NCBI GenBank assembly: GCA_024741835.1
Contig: JAENRP010000637.1
Coordinates: 1-13,745 of the forward strand
Length of the DNA stretch: 13,745 bases
Origin: Diplocarpon mali
Lineage: Eukaryota > Ascomycota > Leotiomycetes > Helotiales > Drepanopezizaceae
Reading direction: 5' to 3'
Numbering within the stretch: position 1 is the first letter of the stretch; each line of letters opens with the position of its first letter. Made by a program: the position numbers and the translations under genes. Shown here piece after piece: positions 1 to 8,717 of the stretch. Below the pieces are notes generated by a model. It saw nothing but the letters and a program-made list of their open reading frames with translations. It was not told where the DNA came from and searched no databases.

Positions 1-250
1 ATAAGGAGAACATTTTATAAAAGGAAAGAAACGCTAATGATATTTATCTTTATTATACCTATCGAATCTATATATAACCTTCTACTACTAACCTTAATAA
101 AGCGCCTTTTTATTTTAATAAGTAGGCCTTTAAATAGGTAGGATTTATCAATTATATATACTATGCAACTAGTATTACTATATTAGTCGGATTTAAGGAT
201 TTTATAAAGATCGGCTTTTAAAATATAAGTATCTTTATTATAATTATCAT
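1..250 (-). pseudogene. Aspartic protease of family 2 copy A (partial)
   Basis: The segment reads YSNTSCIVYIIDKSYLFKG followed by KVSSRRLYIDSIG. The catalytic D-T-G reads N-T-S at 168-176, two G to A changes. The Trp before Tyr is a stop. The domain runs off the left edge. Confidence 0.8.
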
Positions 251-399
251 TTAAATTATTAGAAGTGGATTTAAGTTTAGATAACCTACTATTATTATTA
301 AAGGTATTTGCTAAAGTTCTGGCTAAATAGCCTTTTCTTTTGCCTTTCCTTAATAGTTATAGCCTTTAGTAGGATAAGGGCAGTTTACTTCTTAACTTC

Positions 400-1343
400 T
401 GCTTTAATTACTTCTTAATATTAAAGCTGGCGACTATATCGATTAATTACCTTCTAACTTTACAATTAGTAATATTATAAGTACTATTATAAAAGTAGTA
501 TCCTTAATAAGCTTAAGGGCTTATCTTATACTCCTTCCTCTTCTTAAGCTTATTATTACCTTATAATATAGCATTTGCTGATTTAGAGTATCCTTTAAGG
601 TCTTACTTAATAGTTTAAAGGAGGTCGATCTTCTTATAGATCTTAAGGTTAGGTTAGATAAGAAGAGATTATTTCGCAATAGTAAACTTAAAAGGGAGGC
701 TATTAAATAGGAAATTAAAAAGCTAAGTTTTCTTAAAAGTTATAGCTATCCTAGGATCTATAGCTTTTACTCTCCTTCTCACTTTACGCAATATAGATTA
801 GGCAGAGTTTATATTTATATCTATATCCTTACTATCTTTATCTTTTCTATATTAAAATAAAGTGATCTACTATAGTAGATACTAAGTATTAAAGGCAGTT
901 GTCTAAGAGTATTTTACCTTTAAAGTATCCTATCTTATCTTTACATTATTATAAACTTAAATAAAATCTCGATCTTTATCGCTTAAACCTCTATTGATCT
1001 TAAGCTTATATTTAGCTAAGGCTAGCTTATACTCCTTCTCCTTTTCTATATTTAAAATCTGCCTTTAGGATTCTCAGTTATTATCTACTAAAGCTCTTAA
1101 GCTAAGCTTATTCAATATATTTAGCAAATCCTTAATAGTTGTATTAGCTATTAAAGTAGAAGTAGACGAATCGGTAGAAGGAGTATAAGAGGCTATTCTT
1201 ACGTATTTAATAAGTGTCTTTTAAATTACTATTTCGATACCTTTGCTCTTAAAGTAAAGCTCTAAATCGTCGAACCATTATTACTAGTTCTTTTAAGAGA
1301 GTTAGAGGTCTTTAGGCCTAGTGTTTCGATCGGAATCAGAAGC
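400..1343 (-). pseudogene. Gag of family 2 copy A, interrupted at its start
   Basis: The minus-strand frame reads DRNTRPKDL, then FDDLELYFKSKGIEIVI, KTLIKYVRIASYTPSTDSS and IDPRIAITFKKT, which fits a Copia gag (UBN2 type) in order and composition. A knuckle-like segment lies near 468-513, with Cys retained at its last position. The likely start codon, now ATA, lies at 8921-8923 on the other side of the inserted element. The insertion therefore cut gag within its second and third codons. Many TAG/TAA stops remain. Confidence 0.75.
1339..1343. repeat. Target site duplication GAAGC, left
   Basis: GAAGC precedes the left LTR and is repeated at 8916-8920 after the right LTR. Five bases is the usual Copia integrase footprint. 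The empty site in copy B (12862-12866) has a single GAAGC. Confidence 0.9.
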
Positions 1344-1541
1344 TATGGTGCGGTCGGCTGGAGGGCCTTCATTAGGTCGCTCAGGAGGCTCGCAGATGTG
1401 GATGAAGATAATTAATTGTATTATTCTTTAGTATATATATAGTAAGGAGACTTCGGAAAGAAAAGGGAGAGTCTATAACTTAGTAGGAGTCACGTAGAGG
1501 GTCTTTAGAATAAGTGGAGACTCCGCCTATTTTGCATAATA
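1344..1541 (-). repeat. 3' LTR of the family 1 Copia element
   Basis: This 198-bp copy aligns without gaps to 8718-8915. I count about two dozen differences by eye, all transitions. Read on the minus strand, the ancestral ends fit TG...CA. Here both terminal dinucleotides have changed to TA, as RIP would do. The end facing the target duplication is at 1344 and the internal end is at 1541. Confidence 0.92.
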
Positions 1542-1554
1542 TACCTCCTAGTTG
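1542..1554 (-). promoter_or_regulatory. Polypurine tract next to the 3' LTR (family 1)
   Basis: On the minus strand, CAACTAGGAGGTA abuts the 3' LTR. It is purine-rich in its last eight bases and sits where plus-strand DNA synthesis should be primed. It is short, and one or two bases are probably altered by RIP. Confidence 0.6.
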
Positions 1555-1990
1555 GGCGATGCTTTTAAAATCGCTTAGCTATATAAATAAAACAAAAGAA
1601 AGAATAGTAGTTATAAAGAAAAGAGGCTCTATCTTACGTATTGCCCTTCTAGAGGTCGTTCCTTTTAGAATAAGAAGGGTTGCTATAAGTAATAAGCGCG
1701 CTTAGGAATCTTCGCGATTTTACGCTAGTGCTCTATTAGGCTTTCTATAGAGTATTTCCATCGCAGAGGTTCTCCTTTCCTTCTTTTAAAAATAACCCTC
1801 CTTTATTATTTAAAATATTATCTTTATACTAATAATTTTAAATATAGAAGGAACTCCTACTTGTTATAGCCCTAGCTGCCCTTGTAAAGTAAGACCCTTA
1901 AAGTCCCTATACCCTGCGTTATACTAACTTTGCGCTAGGTTGCTGGCACTCCTGCAAGAGCTAGAACCTTATCCTAGTCCTTCTAGCGCC
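1555..1990. other. Spacer between the 3' LTR and the antisense frame; no firm gene
   Basis: No frame on either strand stays open convincingly. A TATA-like ctatataaataaaac lies at about 1578-1592 on the plus strand and could be a promoter remnant for the antisense frame, but such strings are common in AT-rich RIP DNA. The 63-codon open frame from 1514 overlaps the LTR and has no recognisable content. Confidence 0.4.
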
Positions 1991-1993
1991 TGC

Positions 1994-2050
1994 TAGGTAA
2001 TAAGCCGCCGCCGCCGTCCCTGCCGCCGCCGCCGCCCCTACTACCGCTGC
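1994..2050 (+). repeat. Imperfect CCG/GCC triplet tract
   Basis: A GC-rich run of ccg/gcc triplets with cct and ctg interruptions, in sharp contrast to the AT-rich surroundings. It encodes Pro or Ala runs on the plus strand. It contains almost no CpA/TpG, so RIP would leave it untouched. Confidence 0.7.
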
Positions 2051-2118
2051 CGCTACCTAAGAGCCCTGCCCTTGCTGCGCGCCGTATACCTAAGCCTACG
2101 ATAGAGCGCAATAACGCG

Positions 2119-2226
2119 TGCGTGCGTTATATCGCACGTAAGAGCACTGGCAATCTCGATTGTCAGTGCTTCAATAGTACCTTCAGTGCGCGTTGCGTTT
2201 ATTATATAATGCTAAGCAACGGCTGC
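2119..2226 (+). other. Cysteine-rich zinc-binding-like motif in the antisense frame
   Basis: The 36 residues hold five Cys (positions 1, 15, 17, 26 and 36) and two Tyr (4 and 29) at sites where Cys would complete two C-x2-C pairs. No stop occurs inside. The arrangement suggests metal binding, but this rests on motif spacing alone. Confidence 0.45.
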
Positions 2227-2357
2227 TAGTAGGCCAGCGGACCTCTCCTCGCCTCTTAAGAGGCTATTATATCAGCCCGCGCCCGCGGCGCCTTTAAAGA
2301 GGAGGTGGCGCCACTGCTAAATGCAGTAAAGGGTGCACTTCAGAGCTTCTATAGTAC

Positions 2358-2377
2358 GTCTTATTAAGTCTTATTAA
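2358..2377 (+). repeat. 10-bp tandem duplication (gtcttattaa x2)
   Basis: Two perfect adjacent copies of gtcttattaa lie between the +1 and +2 parts of the antisense frame. Ten extra bases shift the frame by one, which is exactly the shift observed. Confidence 0.75.
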
Positions 2378-2461
2378 GTTCTAAGCTGATTTTTAAAAGA
2401 TAGGAGCGATCGGACCCTAGTACTAGGAGGGCCCGCCACTCCTGCGAGTAGTAGTGCTACT

Positions 2462-2700
2462 GCCTCCCCCGCTCCTAGTATCCTATTCGCATTCGCCGCC
2501 GGCCCGTCCTCCGCCGCCCCGTTTCCCCCGCTCGCTGCCGCCGCCACTCCTATCCCTGCCGCCGCCGCCGCCGACCCCTTTATATCTCCCTTCGTCTCCC
2601 CGGCCCCTGCCGTCGCCGCTCCCGCCTTCGCCGCCGCCCTTGCCGCACCCCCCGCCTTCGCCCCTGCTATCGCTAGTATATTCGCCGGCGGGCCTCTAGC
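2462..2700 (+). repeat. Large GC-rich triplet tract coding an Ala/Pro-rich segment
   Basis: About 240 bases of gcc/ccg/ccc codons. In frame +2 they read as an Ala/Pro/Phe/Ser low-complexity segment (for example PAPAVAAPAFAAALAAPPAF). In frame +3 they give a Pro/Ser/Leu-rich run. Frame +2 is preferred because it continues into a plausible helical C-terminus, whereas frame +3 stops at 2697-2699. Confidence 0.6.
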
Positions 2701-2998
2701 CGAGGGAGTGCCTCTAGGCCTCTCTTAAGAGGAGATCCGTATAGAGCTTATAGCTATGGCTTCGCGGCTCCTAGCCCTAGCTAAGAGGATCTAAGGAAGG
2801 GTTGCGCCTTGCAATAGCGGCTTAGGAACGTTACCTATTCTTATATTTTTAAAAAAAGAGAAGCTTTTGCAGTACGCTTTATAAGAGAAAACAAATAAAC
2901 GTGATTATAAGAGAGTAGGAGCTCGTAAGTATAAGTCTCTTAGTAATAAGTGACTACTTGCTAGCGAGTGCGAGTTGTTAAACGATTATTTGAAAGCT

Positions 2999-3640
2999 TT
3001 AAAGGTTTAATAAACGAACGAAGCTTTTAAACTTCTGGCGGTCCAGGTTCTTAGTAAGCTTATCTGCGTGCATCTCCCTAATAGGGAGGTAGATTATTTA
3101 AAAGCTTCCTCTCTAATACTCTTAGCAGATCTATATATTGCTAATTTCGATATATCGAAGGCTTATCTTAATCTTCTCGTTCTTTATAACAATTAGCCGA
3201 ATCGTCTATTAGTTATCGTAATATATATTCCATTTAAAGAGGGAGTTTATGCGAATCTCCTTAAAGAGGCGTTTTATAGCTATTATCTCTTTTATAGTAG
3301 AAACTATACTATAGAGTTCTGCTTTAATAGAGGAGAGTGTAACAGTCGCTTGGCGATTCGCTTTCCAAATAATCGGTCCTTTAAATAGGAAGAAGACGTA
3401 TCCCTAGGAGGATCTGCGGGTCTCTCGGTCATTTCTGAAAGAAGCATTTAAAGACGCGACCAGTTGGTATTCCCTAACTTTAAAGCTATAGGCAATTCCT
3501 AAGAAGCGCGTGCTATATAAGTATCGAAGCGTTTAGTCCGCGGCTAAAAGGTGCTTAGAGCTTGGATTAGTTAGGAAGAAAGACAGTTAAGAGGCTGCGA
3601 ACGCAATGTCCAGGCGTATTATAATCGCTATATAAAGAAT
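2999..3640 (-). pseudogene. RNase H domain and pol C-terminus (family 1)
   Basis: The connection segment EKIGSILYIAIIIRLDIAFA is followed by ASLNASF (ancestral ADADWA), TRRSS-stop-GYVFFL, ATVTLSSIKAEL, YYDN, IEISNI and ADKLTKNLDRQKFKSFV. These are the classic Copia RNase H landmarks. The first Asp is Asn, while Glu (KAEL) and Asp (YYDN) remain. The stop at 2999-3001 fits a native C-terminus just past the ADKLTK block, though a RIP-made stop cannot be excluded. Confidence 0.9.
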
Positions 3641-3849
3641 AGAGCCTATTTTCTCTTAGTACTCCTTTACCTTTTCTAAGGAAGCTTACCCTAAGTTCTT
3701 AATAAACTCCTTCTTTAGTAGTAGAGTACTAAGCACTCTCCCTATATTAGCTCCGAACTTTTGAGCGATCTTCTTAATATAGGTATTATAAACTAAGGAG
3801 ATCCTCTTTGCCTTCTTATCCTAAATAATCCTTACTCTAAAGAACTAGG

Positions 3850-4400
3850 AGATATCTCCCATAATAGTAAGCTTGTATGCCCTCTTTAGGTCTTCAATCA
3901 GATAAGTCGCCTAATCTAAGTTAAAGGCCTTATATAACACTTGAATATTATTAATATAAAACGCTATAAAGACTATGCGATCCTTTATTATAAAAATACA
4001 AGGCTCCTCGCCTAGTGGCTCAAGTTGAAGGCCCTTAAGCATTCCTGCGAAGTTCTTATACTATAGCGCTAGAGAGTCTTTCAGCTTATAGAGCACGCGG
4101 TCTAGTTCTACTACTATACTAAGGCGCTTAAAGCCATCTGGTAGGAAGCACGTGACTAGAGCACTCCTTAGGTCTCTAAGAGCGTTAACGAATGCGTTAA
4201 TAACGTCGAACTGCTTTACTTCTATATTGAAGTACGCAGTAAGTGCTATTAGTACCCTAAAAGACCTCGCTACGAGCGTAGCTATATAGGTTGAGAAAAT
4301 TGAAGCTTTATCTTAAAGATCCCCTCGCATAACTAGCCGTAATCGGCACTTCAAAAGCTCGCTAAAGCTATTAACCTTATAGGTAAAAACCTATTTCAAT
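3850..4400 (-). pseudogene. Reverse transcriptase domain, RVT_2 type (family 1)
   Basis: Landmarks in order are VFTYKVNSF, RLRLVMRGDL, VEVKQFDVINAFVNA-like block A, LYKLKDSLAL, EEPCIFIIKDR and FYINNIQVLY. The last is the catalytic Y-V-D-D box, with both Asp read as Asn (3947-3958, about residue 1519). That matches G to A on the coding strand. The block A Asp is kept. The domain would copy element RNA to cDNA if intact. Confidence 0.92.
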
Positions 4401-4954
4401 AGTATCGGCAGGGGCTTTAAGTAATCCCTTTATACGATTCTCTAGCAACTCCGAGATTCTAAATTCCTAATCTCCTAGCGCCCTCCTTCTTTAAATCGTT
4501 TGCCAAAAGGGTACTTCTCTAAGTCCAGCCATCCTTTCAAAGGCTTTAGTAGAGAGCCTTAGTGCTATAGGCGGTTAAGAGACTGCGCTCTATCCTTTGC
4601 CCGACTATCAACTGCAGCTTTAACGACTATATAAACTGTCAAATAGTCCTTTCTATCCTCCCTTATCTATTTGTTCGCTTAAAAGGTCAATATAAACTCC
4701 TGCGCATATAAGGAGCAGGGTAAATTAATATTACTTTAAGAGAGCATATGCTTTAAAGCAGTAGCGTACACTTTTAAAGTCTCCTATTGCTTAACGCTTA
4801 AGCGTCTTATCCTCTTTTGCTTAAGAAGAGGAAGTTCCTCCTTACGCTTTTCTCTATAGGTCTCCTCCTCTATTTTTATTATTACTAGAGGTTCCTTTAA
4901 GAGTCTAGGTAGCTCTATCTCCTAAGCCTATAGTCTTTAAGCTAGTATTATAAC

Positions 4955-5242
4955 TTAAGGTATTATATTATTAGGGCCTACTCCTCTTACTAGGTCGCTT
5001 CTTATAAGACTGTTAAAGCTCCTCCTAGATCTTGGCAGCAGTGCCTTTAGCCTTCTACTAGAGTTTACTAAGGCCTGCCTTTGTAATTGAAGACTCTGTC
5101 TTAGAGCCCTTAAGCCATCTCTATTCTTATATAGAATAGCGGCTAAAGATCTGCCGATCGCCTTATAGAACTCATCTTTAGAGATTCCCTTAAAGTCGTC
5201 CACGGTTCCTTCTTTAGTAAGGCCTCTATAGGGAATCATCAC
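4955..5242 (-). pseudogene. Longest open stretch of the integrase-RT linker (family 1)
   Basis: Ninety-five codons read without a stop and lie in frame with the whole gag-pol. The sequence is charged and Arg/Lys/Leu-rich (QSLQLQRQALVNSSRRLKAL) and matches no catalytic domain. It is the variable hinge between integrase and RT, not a separate gene. It probably escaped stops because it had few Trp and Gln codons in RIP-sensitive context. Confidence 0.75.
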
Positions 5243-5789
5243 CCTTAAGCTCTAGTCGCCATTTGCCTTCTTAAAGACTGGCGAAGTAGCTTCTAATTCG
5301 CTTGCTTCTACCCTTAAGTTTTTAAGCGGGTCTCTTAGAGAATTTGGATTTAAGTTAAGGCCTTCTATATCATTGGTTAGAGGCTATAGAGCAGCGTCGG
5401 TCTATAATGCAGGCTCTTCCTATACGGCGGCTTCTTCTACAGCGATTGCGTTCGGCCTTGCAATAAGCTCTAATTCCTCGAAAATGCCTTCGAACTTAGC
5501 GTCCTAAGCTCCTTCTCCCTCTTCAATTAATTAGAGGGTTATCTTAAATTCTTAGCGTAATATAGGGTTTGCGCGCTTAGCTTCTAGACTATAGAAGAGA
5601 GACTTATCGAATTCGATATTATAAGTCATTATTACTTACTAGAGCATAGGAACTTAGATTTTATAAATATTAAAGGTAATATATCTAATTAAGTAACTTA
5701 AGTGCCCTTATAGTTCAATTTTAAAGGTTCGGCGGTCCTTCCCTGCCTCCCTCTCTCTAATTAAAGGGTATGCGTAAGCGCTATACGCA

Positions 5790-6560
5790 TAAACGCAACT
5801 CTAGTCGGGCTTTAAGCTCGTTGTCATCTGCTTAATAAGCAGCGGCTTATAAAATCGAAAATACTACTTAAACTAACTATAGAGAGCCTCGCTTAGTAAG
5901 ATCATCTTCTTCCTAGCGAGTAGGGAGATATTATAAAGGTATATAGCAGCCTCTACAACCTCTGGCCAAAGGCTTGCTAAAAGCCTAGCGTGGATCTTCA
6001 TCTTAATAGAGCGTTTAATCAACTCCCTTCCTACTCGCTCCGCGCCTCCATTGGGTTAGTATATATAGGCGGGAGTAAGCTCTAAATCGATTCCTTCCTC
6101 TTTTACCCATCTCTAGTACTCTATAAGAGAGTCTTCCTTTAAGGAGATCATTAAAGTATTATTATCTTATCTGATCTTGCAAATAGAAAGCCTATATTAG
6201 CGTTTCACTTATGCTTCAAAGGCCTAGAGGACCTCTATAACTACGTCTCTGCCCTTCGATCTTAGTAGGAACGTCCAAAGCATACTACTATACTTATCCT
6301 TAATTAAAAGAACCTATAAGCAACTATTATACAAGTTGTCTAAAAAGTCAAAGAGATCCTAGGAGATCCTAAAGAAGGGCTTTAGAGATCGGTTCTTAAA
6401 GGTAGCGCAAGAAATAACTTGCTTAGCAGACGCTACTGCGCATATAGGGCACTCCAGCCTCTATATTCCCTTGATCTTTACTCCCTTAGCGCACTTGACT
6501 AGCGCTTAGAGAGCCTCTGCGCCTAAGTAGCTAGCGCAAAGGTACTAAGTGTACGCGTCG
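5790..6560 (-). pseudogene. Pre-integrase and integrase domain (family 1)
   Basis: The HHCC zinc region ends in RLECPICAVASAKQ (CPIC at 6440-6451). The core reads DLFDFLDNLYN, later IR-stop-DNNTLM, then PNGGAERVGREL. Candidate catalytic residues are Asp at 6356-6358, Asp at 6164-6166 and Glu at 6038-6040. The Asp-Asp gap is about 64 codons and the Asp-Glu gap about 42. All three remain Asp, Asp and Glu, unlike those in copy B. Stops still interrupt the domain. Integrase before RT places the element in Ty1/Copia. Confidence 0.87.
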
Positions 6561-6829
6561 TTATCCCGCACCCTAGTAGGTATATAGCTAAACTAGAACC
6601 TATTATAAAGCGTCGTCTTAGCTATAGGAAACGCTATTAAGGCAGAGAAGTTATATTAAAGCATATTTAAGAGATCTAAATAGTTAATAGGCTTATATTT
6701 AAAGAAAACGAGATTATAGCAACGCTCTAACTAAGCTCGCTTTATAGAATCTCTAATGCTCCTAGAGCGCAAAGTGAGGTCTACCTCAGAGTACTAAAAA
6801 CCCTTATCCGCAAGGAGCCTCTCTAAGAT

Positions 6830-7078
6830 AATATTAGTAGTAAACTCCTTTATAATAGCAACGTTGCGAAGCGTTATCCCCATAGGAGAGCCGTTATACT
6901 ATAGAAGAGAGTCTGCTATATATCTATTACCTCTCCTAATGATTAGGAGTCTCAAGGTACCTACTTTAATATATTGCTATAAGTCGCCAGAAGGCTTAAA
7001 GGTGCCTGCGATAAGTAAATCCTTTGAATTAATAATATGAGTAGCCGCGCAATTGTTAAGGAGCGTACTCAAGGAGAG
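6830..7078 (-). pseudogene. Aspartic protease domain (family 1)
   Basis: The motif STLLNNCAATHIINSKDLL matches the Copia protease active site, where D-S/T-G-A..H is expected, followed by RLLIIRRGNRYI and LRNVAII. The catalytic Asp position reads Asn (AAC), one G to A away from GAC, so the enzyme would be dead. Its normal job is to cleave the polyprotein inside the virus-like particle. Confidence 0.8.
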
Positions 7079-7399
7079 CGGGTGGCGTTCTAACTTAAAG
7101 AGGTGGTAGACGTTAAACGATTCTTCAAAAGCGTCGAAGGCAAAGGGATCCATTACTATAAAGACTAGTAAGTTCTCCCTTTTACTGCCTAAACCGTCCT
7201 CCTTAGAGGCTAAAGCCTTTCCCTTGAATTTGTCAATTGCTATTACTGCAATATCATTCTCCTTAAGCCATGCTCGGAGACCCTTGAACTAGTCTCCTGC
7301 GTTTAAAGCCTTTTATATTCATAGGACCTCCTCTCGCGAGGGGAGAACCTTTATATTTTCCTTACGCCCGTCCATAGTATACAATAGTTTCCGATAGTC

Positions 7400-8512
7400 C
7401 TAGGGCTTCTAATAGTGATTTTTAGAGCCTCTATAAGGGCACTTAGGCCTGATCTCCCTCTTAGAGCTTATAGAGCGATTTTAGGAGCTGCTCGCTAGAG
7501 CCTGCGAAGGGGTTTCGGCATCTAGGAAAGACTCTCGAGTAGTAAAAACTGCTAGCCCTTTATTATCGATCGCTCTATTGGATTCAATGCCCGCTAGAGC
7601 GCGGCTTAGCTGCATTAGGTTGTACTTGCATAGGGTTCCCATCTGCTTATTAATAATAATTTCCTCCTTTAGGCGAGTCGCCTAACTTGGATTGATTTTT
7701 ATTACAACTGAGTCTAAAAAGTCAGTAACTCCCAGTCTCCCTTTGATCTTAAGAAGACTGTATTACTCTGCTAGGCGGTACGCCTCCTGCTACTCCCAGA
7801 TCTACTACTAAGTATTAGTTCTTTTAGTTTTACCTTAGCGTAGTATATCGCGGTATTAAAGCCTTATCTAAGACTAAATAGCCTTATTAGAAGGCGCAAT
7901 ATCACGCTTTAAGATAGATACTAGGCCTTAGAGTAAGAGTTGCTAATTGACTAAATTGGTATATAGGTTGTTAGCAATAGTTCCACTTATAGGAGTATCT
8001 CTATTAGGTATTAAGGAGGAGAGCTTCTCAGCTTGGATTTGTGCTTAAGCCATCGCAGAAGCTAGGAGCGTTCTATCGACGGTCTTAAAGACTTATTTTA
8101 AGAGTAGCTCGTAGTATTTGCGTTAGGTCTTCTAAGTTTCCTTGCGCAGGTGGTGCTCCTTTATTAGGATTTTATATTCATCTTTAATATCCTTATAAGA
8201 AGCCTATAGAAGAGGAGCCTTTAATAGATCTCCTAAGGGAAAGCAGGCGTAAATCTATTCGGATGGAATCGCCGCATACTCTTTATACGACTTCGCGTAT
8301 ACTACGCGGAGGTTAGCCGTTTCCAGTTCCTTAAGCTCCTATATAAAGGGAGCTTAAGGCTCGGTCTTTATAATTGACTTAAATAGGAGTCTTAGATCGG
8401 CAAAAATGGTAATATTATAAAGCTTAGCGAAGAACATATATTTACTAAACCACTTCACCTAAGAGGCAGAGGTATTAAGGCGAGGCTTAGAGATGCTCGA
8501 AGAGTTAGACAT
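7400..8512 (-). pseudogene. Gag region with C-terminal zinc knuckle (family 1)
   Basis: This segment would encode the capsid precursor that binds and packages element RNA. The N-terminal part resembles the UBN2-type Copia gag (WFSKYMFFAKLY near residue 20, then DEYKILIKEHH). A knuckle-like CPYRGSKNHY occurs around 7414-7441. Its first Cys and its His are present, while the second Cys position reads Arg. Several Trp and Gln codons are stops. Confidence 0.75.
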
Positions 8513-8706
8513 TTTAAATAAAGTCTAGTGAAAAAGGTTGGGTATATAAATAAGGTTTGCAAATAAGGTTCGATCGGAAAATAGAGATTTATTAATTGAA
8601 AATGAAGGTCCTTCGAGTTATTATAAGTACTCGAAAAGTCGGTCAGGAGCTCAAAGGGCCCTCTAGCCGGTTGTATGCAAAGAGAAAGCATATTAAAGTG
8701 CTTATA
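8513..8706 (-). other. 5' leader of the family 1 element
   Basis: These 194 nt lie between the primer site and the gag ATG. I see no conserved repeat or structure in them. A minus-strand open frame at 8455-8691 overlaps in a different frame and looks like chance. Confidence 0.55.
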
Positions 8707-8717
8707 GGGCTTATAAC
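8707..8717 (-). promoter_or_regulatory. Primer-binding site, initiator-Met half-tRNA type (family 1)
   Basis: The plus strand reads gggcttataac immediately inside the 5' LTR. It differs from the fungal initiator tRNA anticodon stretch GGGCTCATAAC by one C to T in a CpA context. Primer sites that pair with the anticodon region rather than the tRNA 3' end are known for Drosophila copia and yeast Ty5, where a tRNA-iMet half is used. By analogy this element primed the same way. Confidence 0.8.

Larger units (their letters stand above)
1..1343 (-). mobile_element. Family 2 Copia copy A, gag-protease part (left edge truncated by the window)
   Basis: This stretch aligns to copy B at 11518-12866 along its whole length. 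Lengths are 1343 and 1349 bp. The only net difference is a 6-bp, two-codon repeat in the basic region after the zinc knuckle (around 340-350 versus 11845-11865). Other differences are nearly all transitions. It continues beyond base 1, so protease onward is not seen. Its gag start is separated from it by the inserted family 1 element. Confidence 0.9.
2000..3010 (+). pseudogene. Antisense accessory reading frame with Cys motif and Ala/Pro tract, unrecognised
   Basis: This decayed plus-strand frame lies between RNase H and the 3' LTR, antisense to gag-pol. Frame +1 (about 2000-2365) gives a Pro-rich start, then a cysteine motif at 2119-2226: C-x2-[Y]-x10-C-x-C-x8-C-x2-[Y]-x6-C. Both bracketed Tyr codons are TAT, one transition from TGT, so the ancestor may have had C-x2-C twice. 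Next come EAIISARARGAFKEEVAPLL and KGALQSFYS. The frame then moves to +2 (from about 2390): an Ala/Pro-rich tract (2462-2690), a helical stretch EEIRIELIAMASRLLALAKR, and a basic tail ending LLNDYLKALKV-stop at 3008-3010. A 10-bp duplication at 2358-2377 explains the frame change. Few stops interrupt it. I cannot name the family; a fungal Cys-rich DNA- or RNA-binding protein is one guess. The N-terminus is unresolved. Confidence 0.5.
2999..8512 (-). pseudogene. Family 1 Copia gag-pol polyprotein, RIP-inactivated
   Basis: The frame starts at ATG (8510-8512; MSNSSSISKPRL) and ends at TAA (2999-3001), 1838 codons including the stop. Anchors in gag, zinc knuckle, protease, integrase, the 4955-5242 linker, RT and the terminus all fall in one frame, so I see no frameshift in 5.5 kb. 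Many in-frame TAG/TAA stops sit where Trp or Gln is expected. Order: gag (residues 1-350), zinc knuckle (about 358), protease (about 485), pre-integrase and integrase (about 650-900), variable linker (about 900-1350), RT (about 1370-1555), RNase H (about 1620-1838). Gag and pol share one frame, as in many Copia elements. Protease and RT catalytic residues are lost; the integrase triad appears unchanged. Confidence 0.9.

Noticed and set aside
1514..1705. Plus-strand 63-codon open frame
   Set aside because: It starts inside the LTR, crosses the LTR/internal boundary and has no recognisable motif.
2454..2699. Plus-strand 81-codon Pro-rich open frame
   Set aside because: It is the +3 shadow of the GC-rich tract. 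The +2 frame connects to a plausible C-terminus, and +3 does not.
4955..5242. Independent 95-codon gene
   Set aside because: It is in the same frame as the surrounding gag-pol and is part of the integrase-RT linker.
8455..8691. Minus-strand 78-codon open frame near gag
   Set aside because: It overlaps the gag start and leader in a different frame. Gag similarity lies in the frame beginning at 8512.
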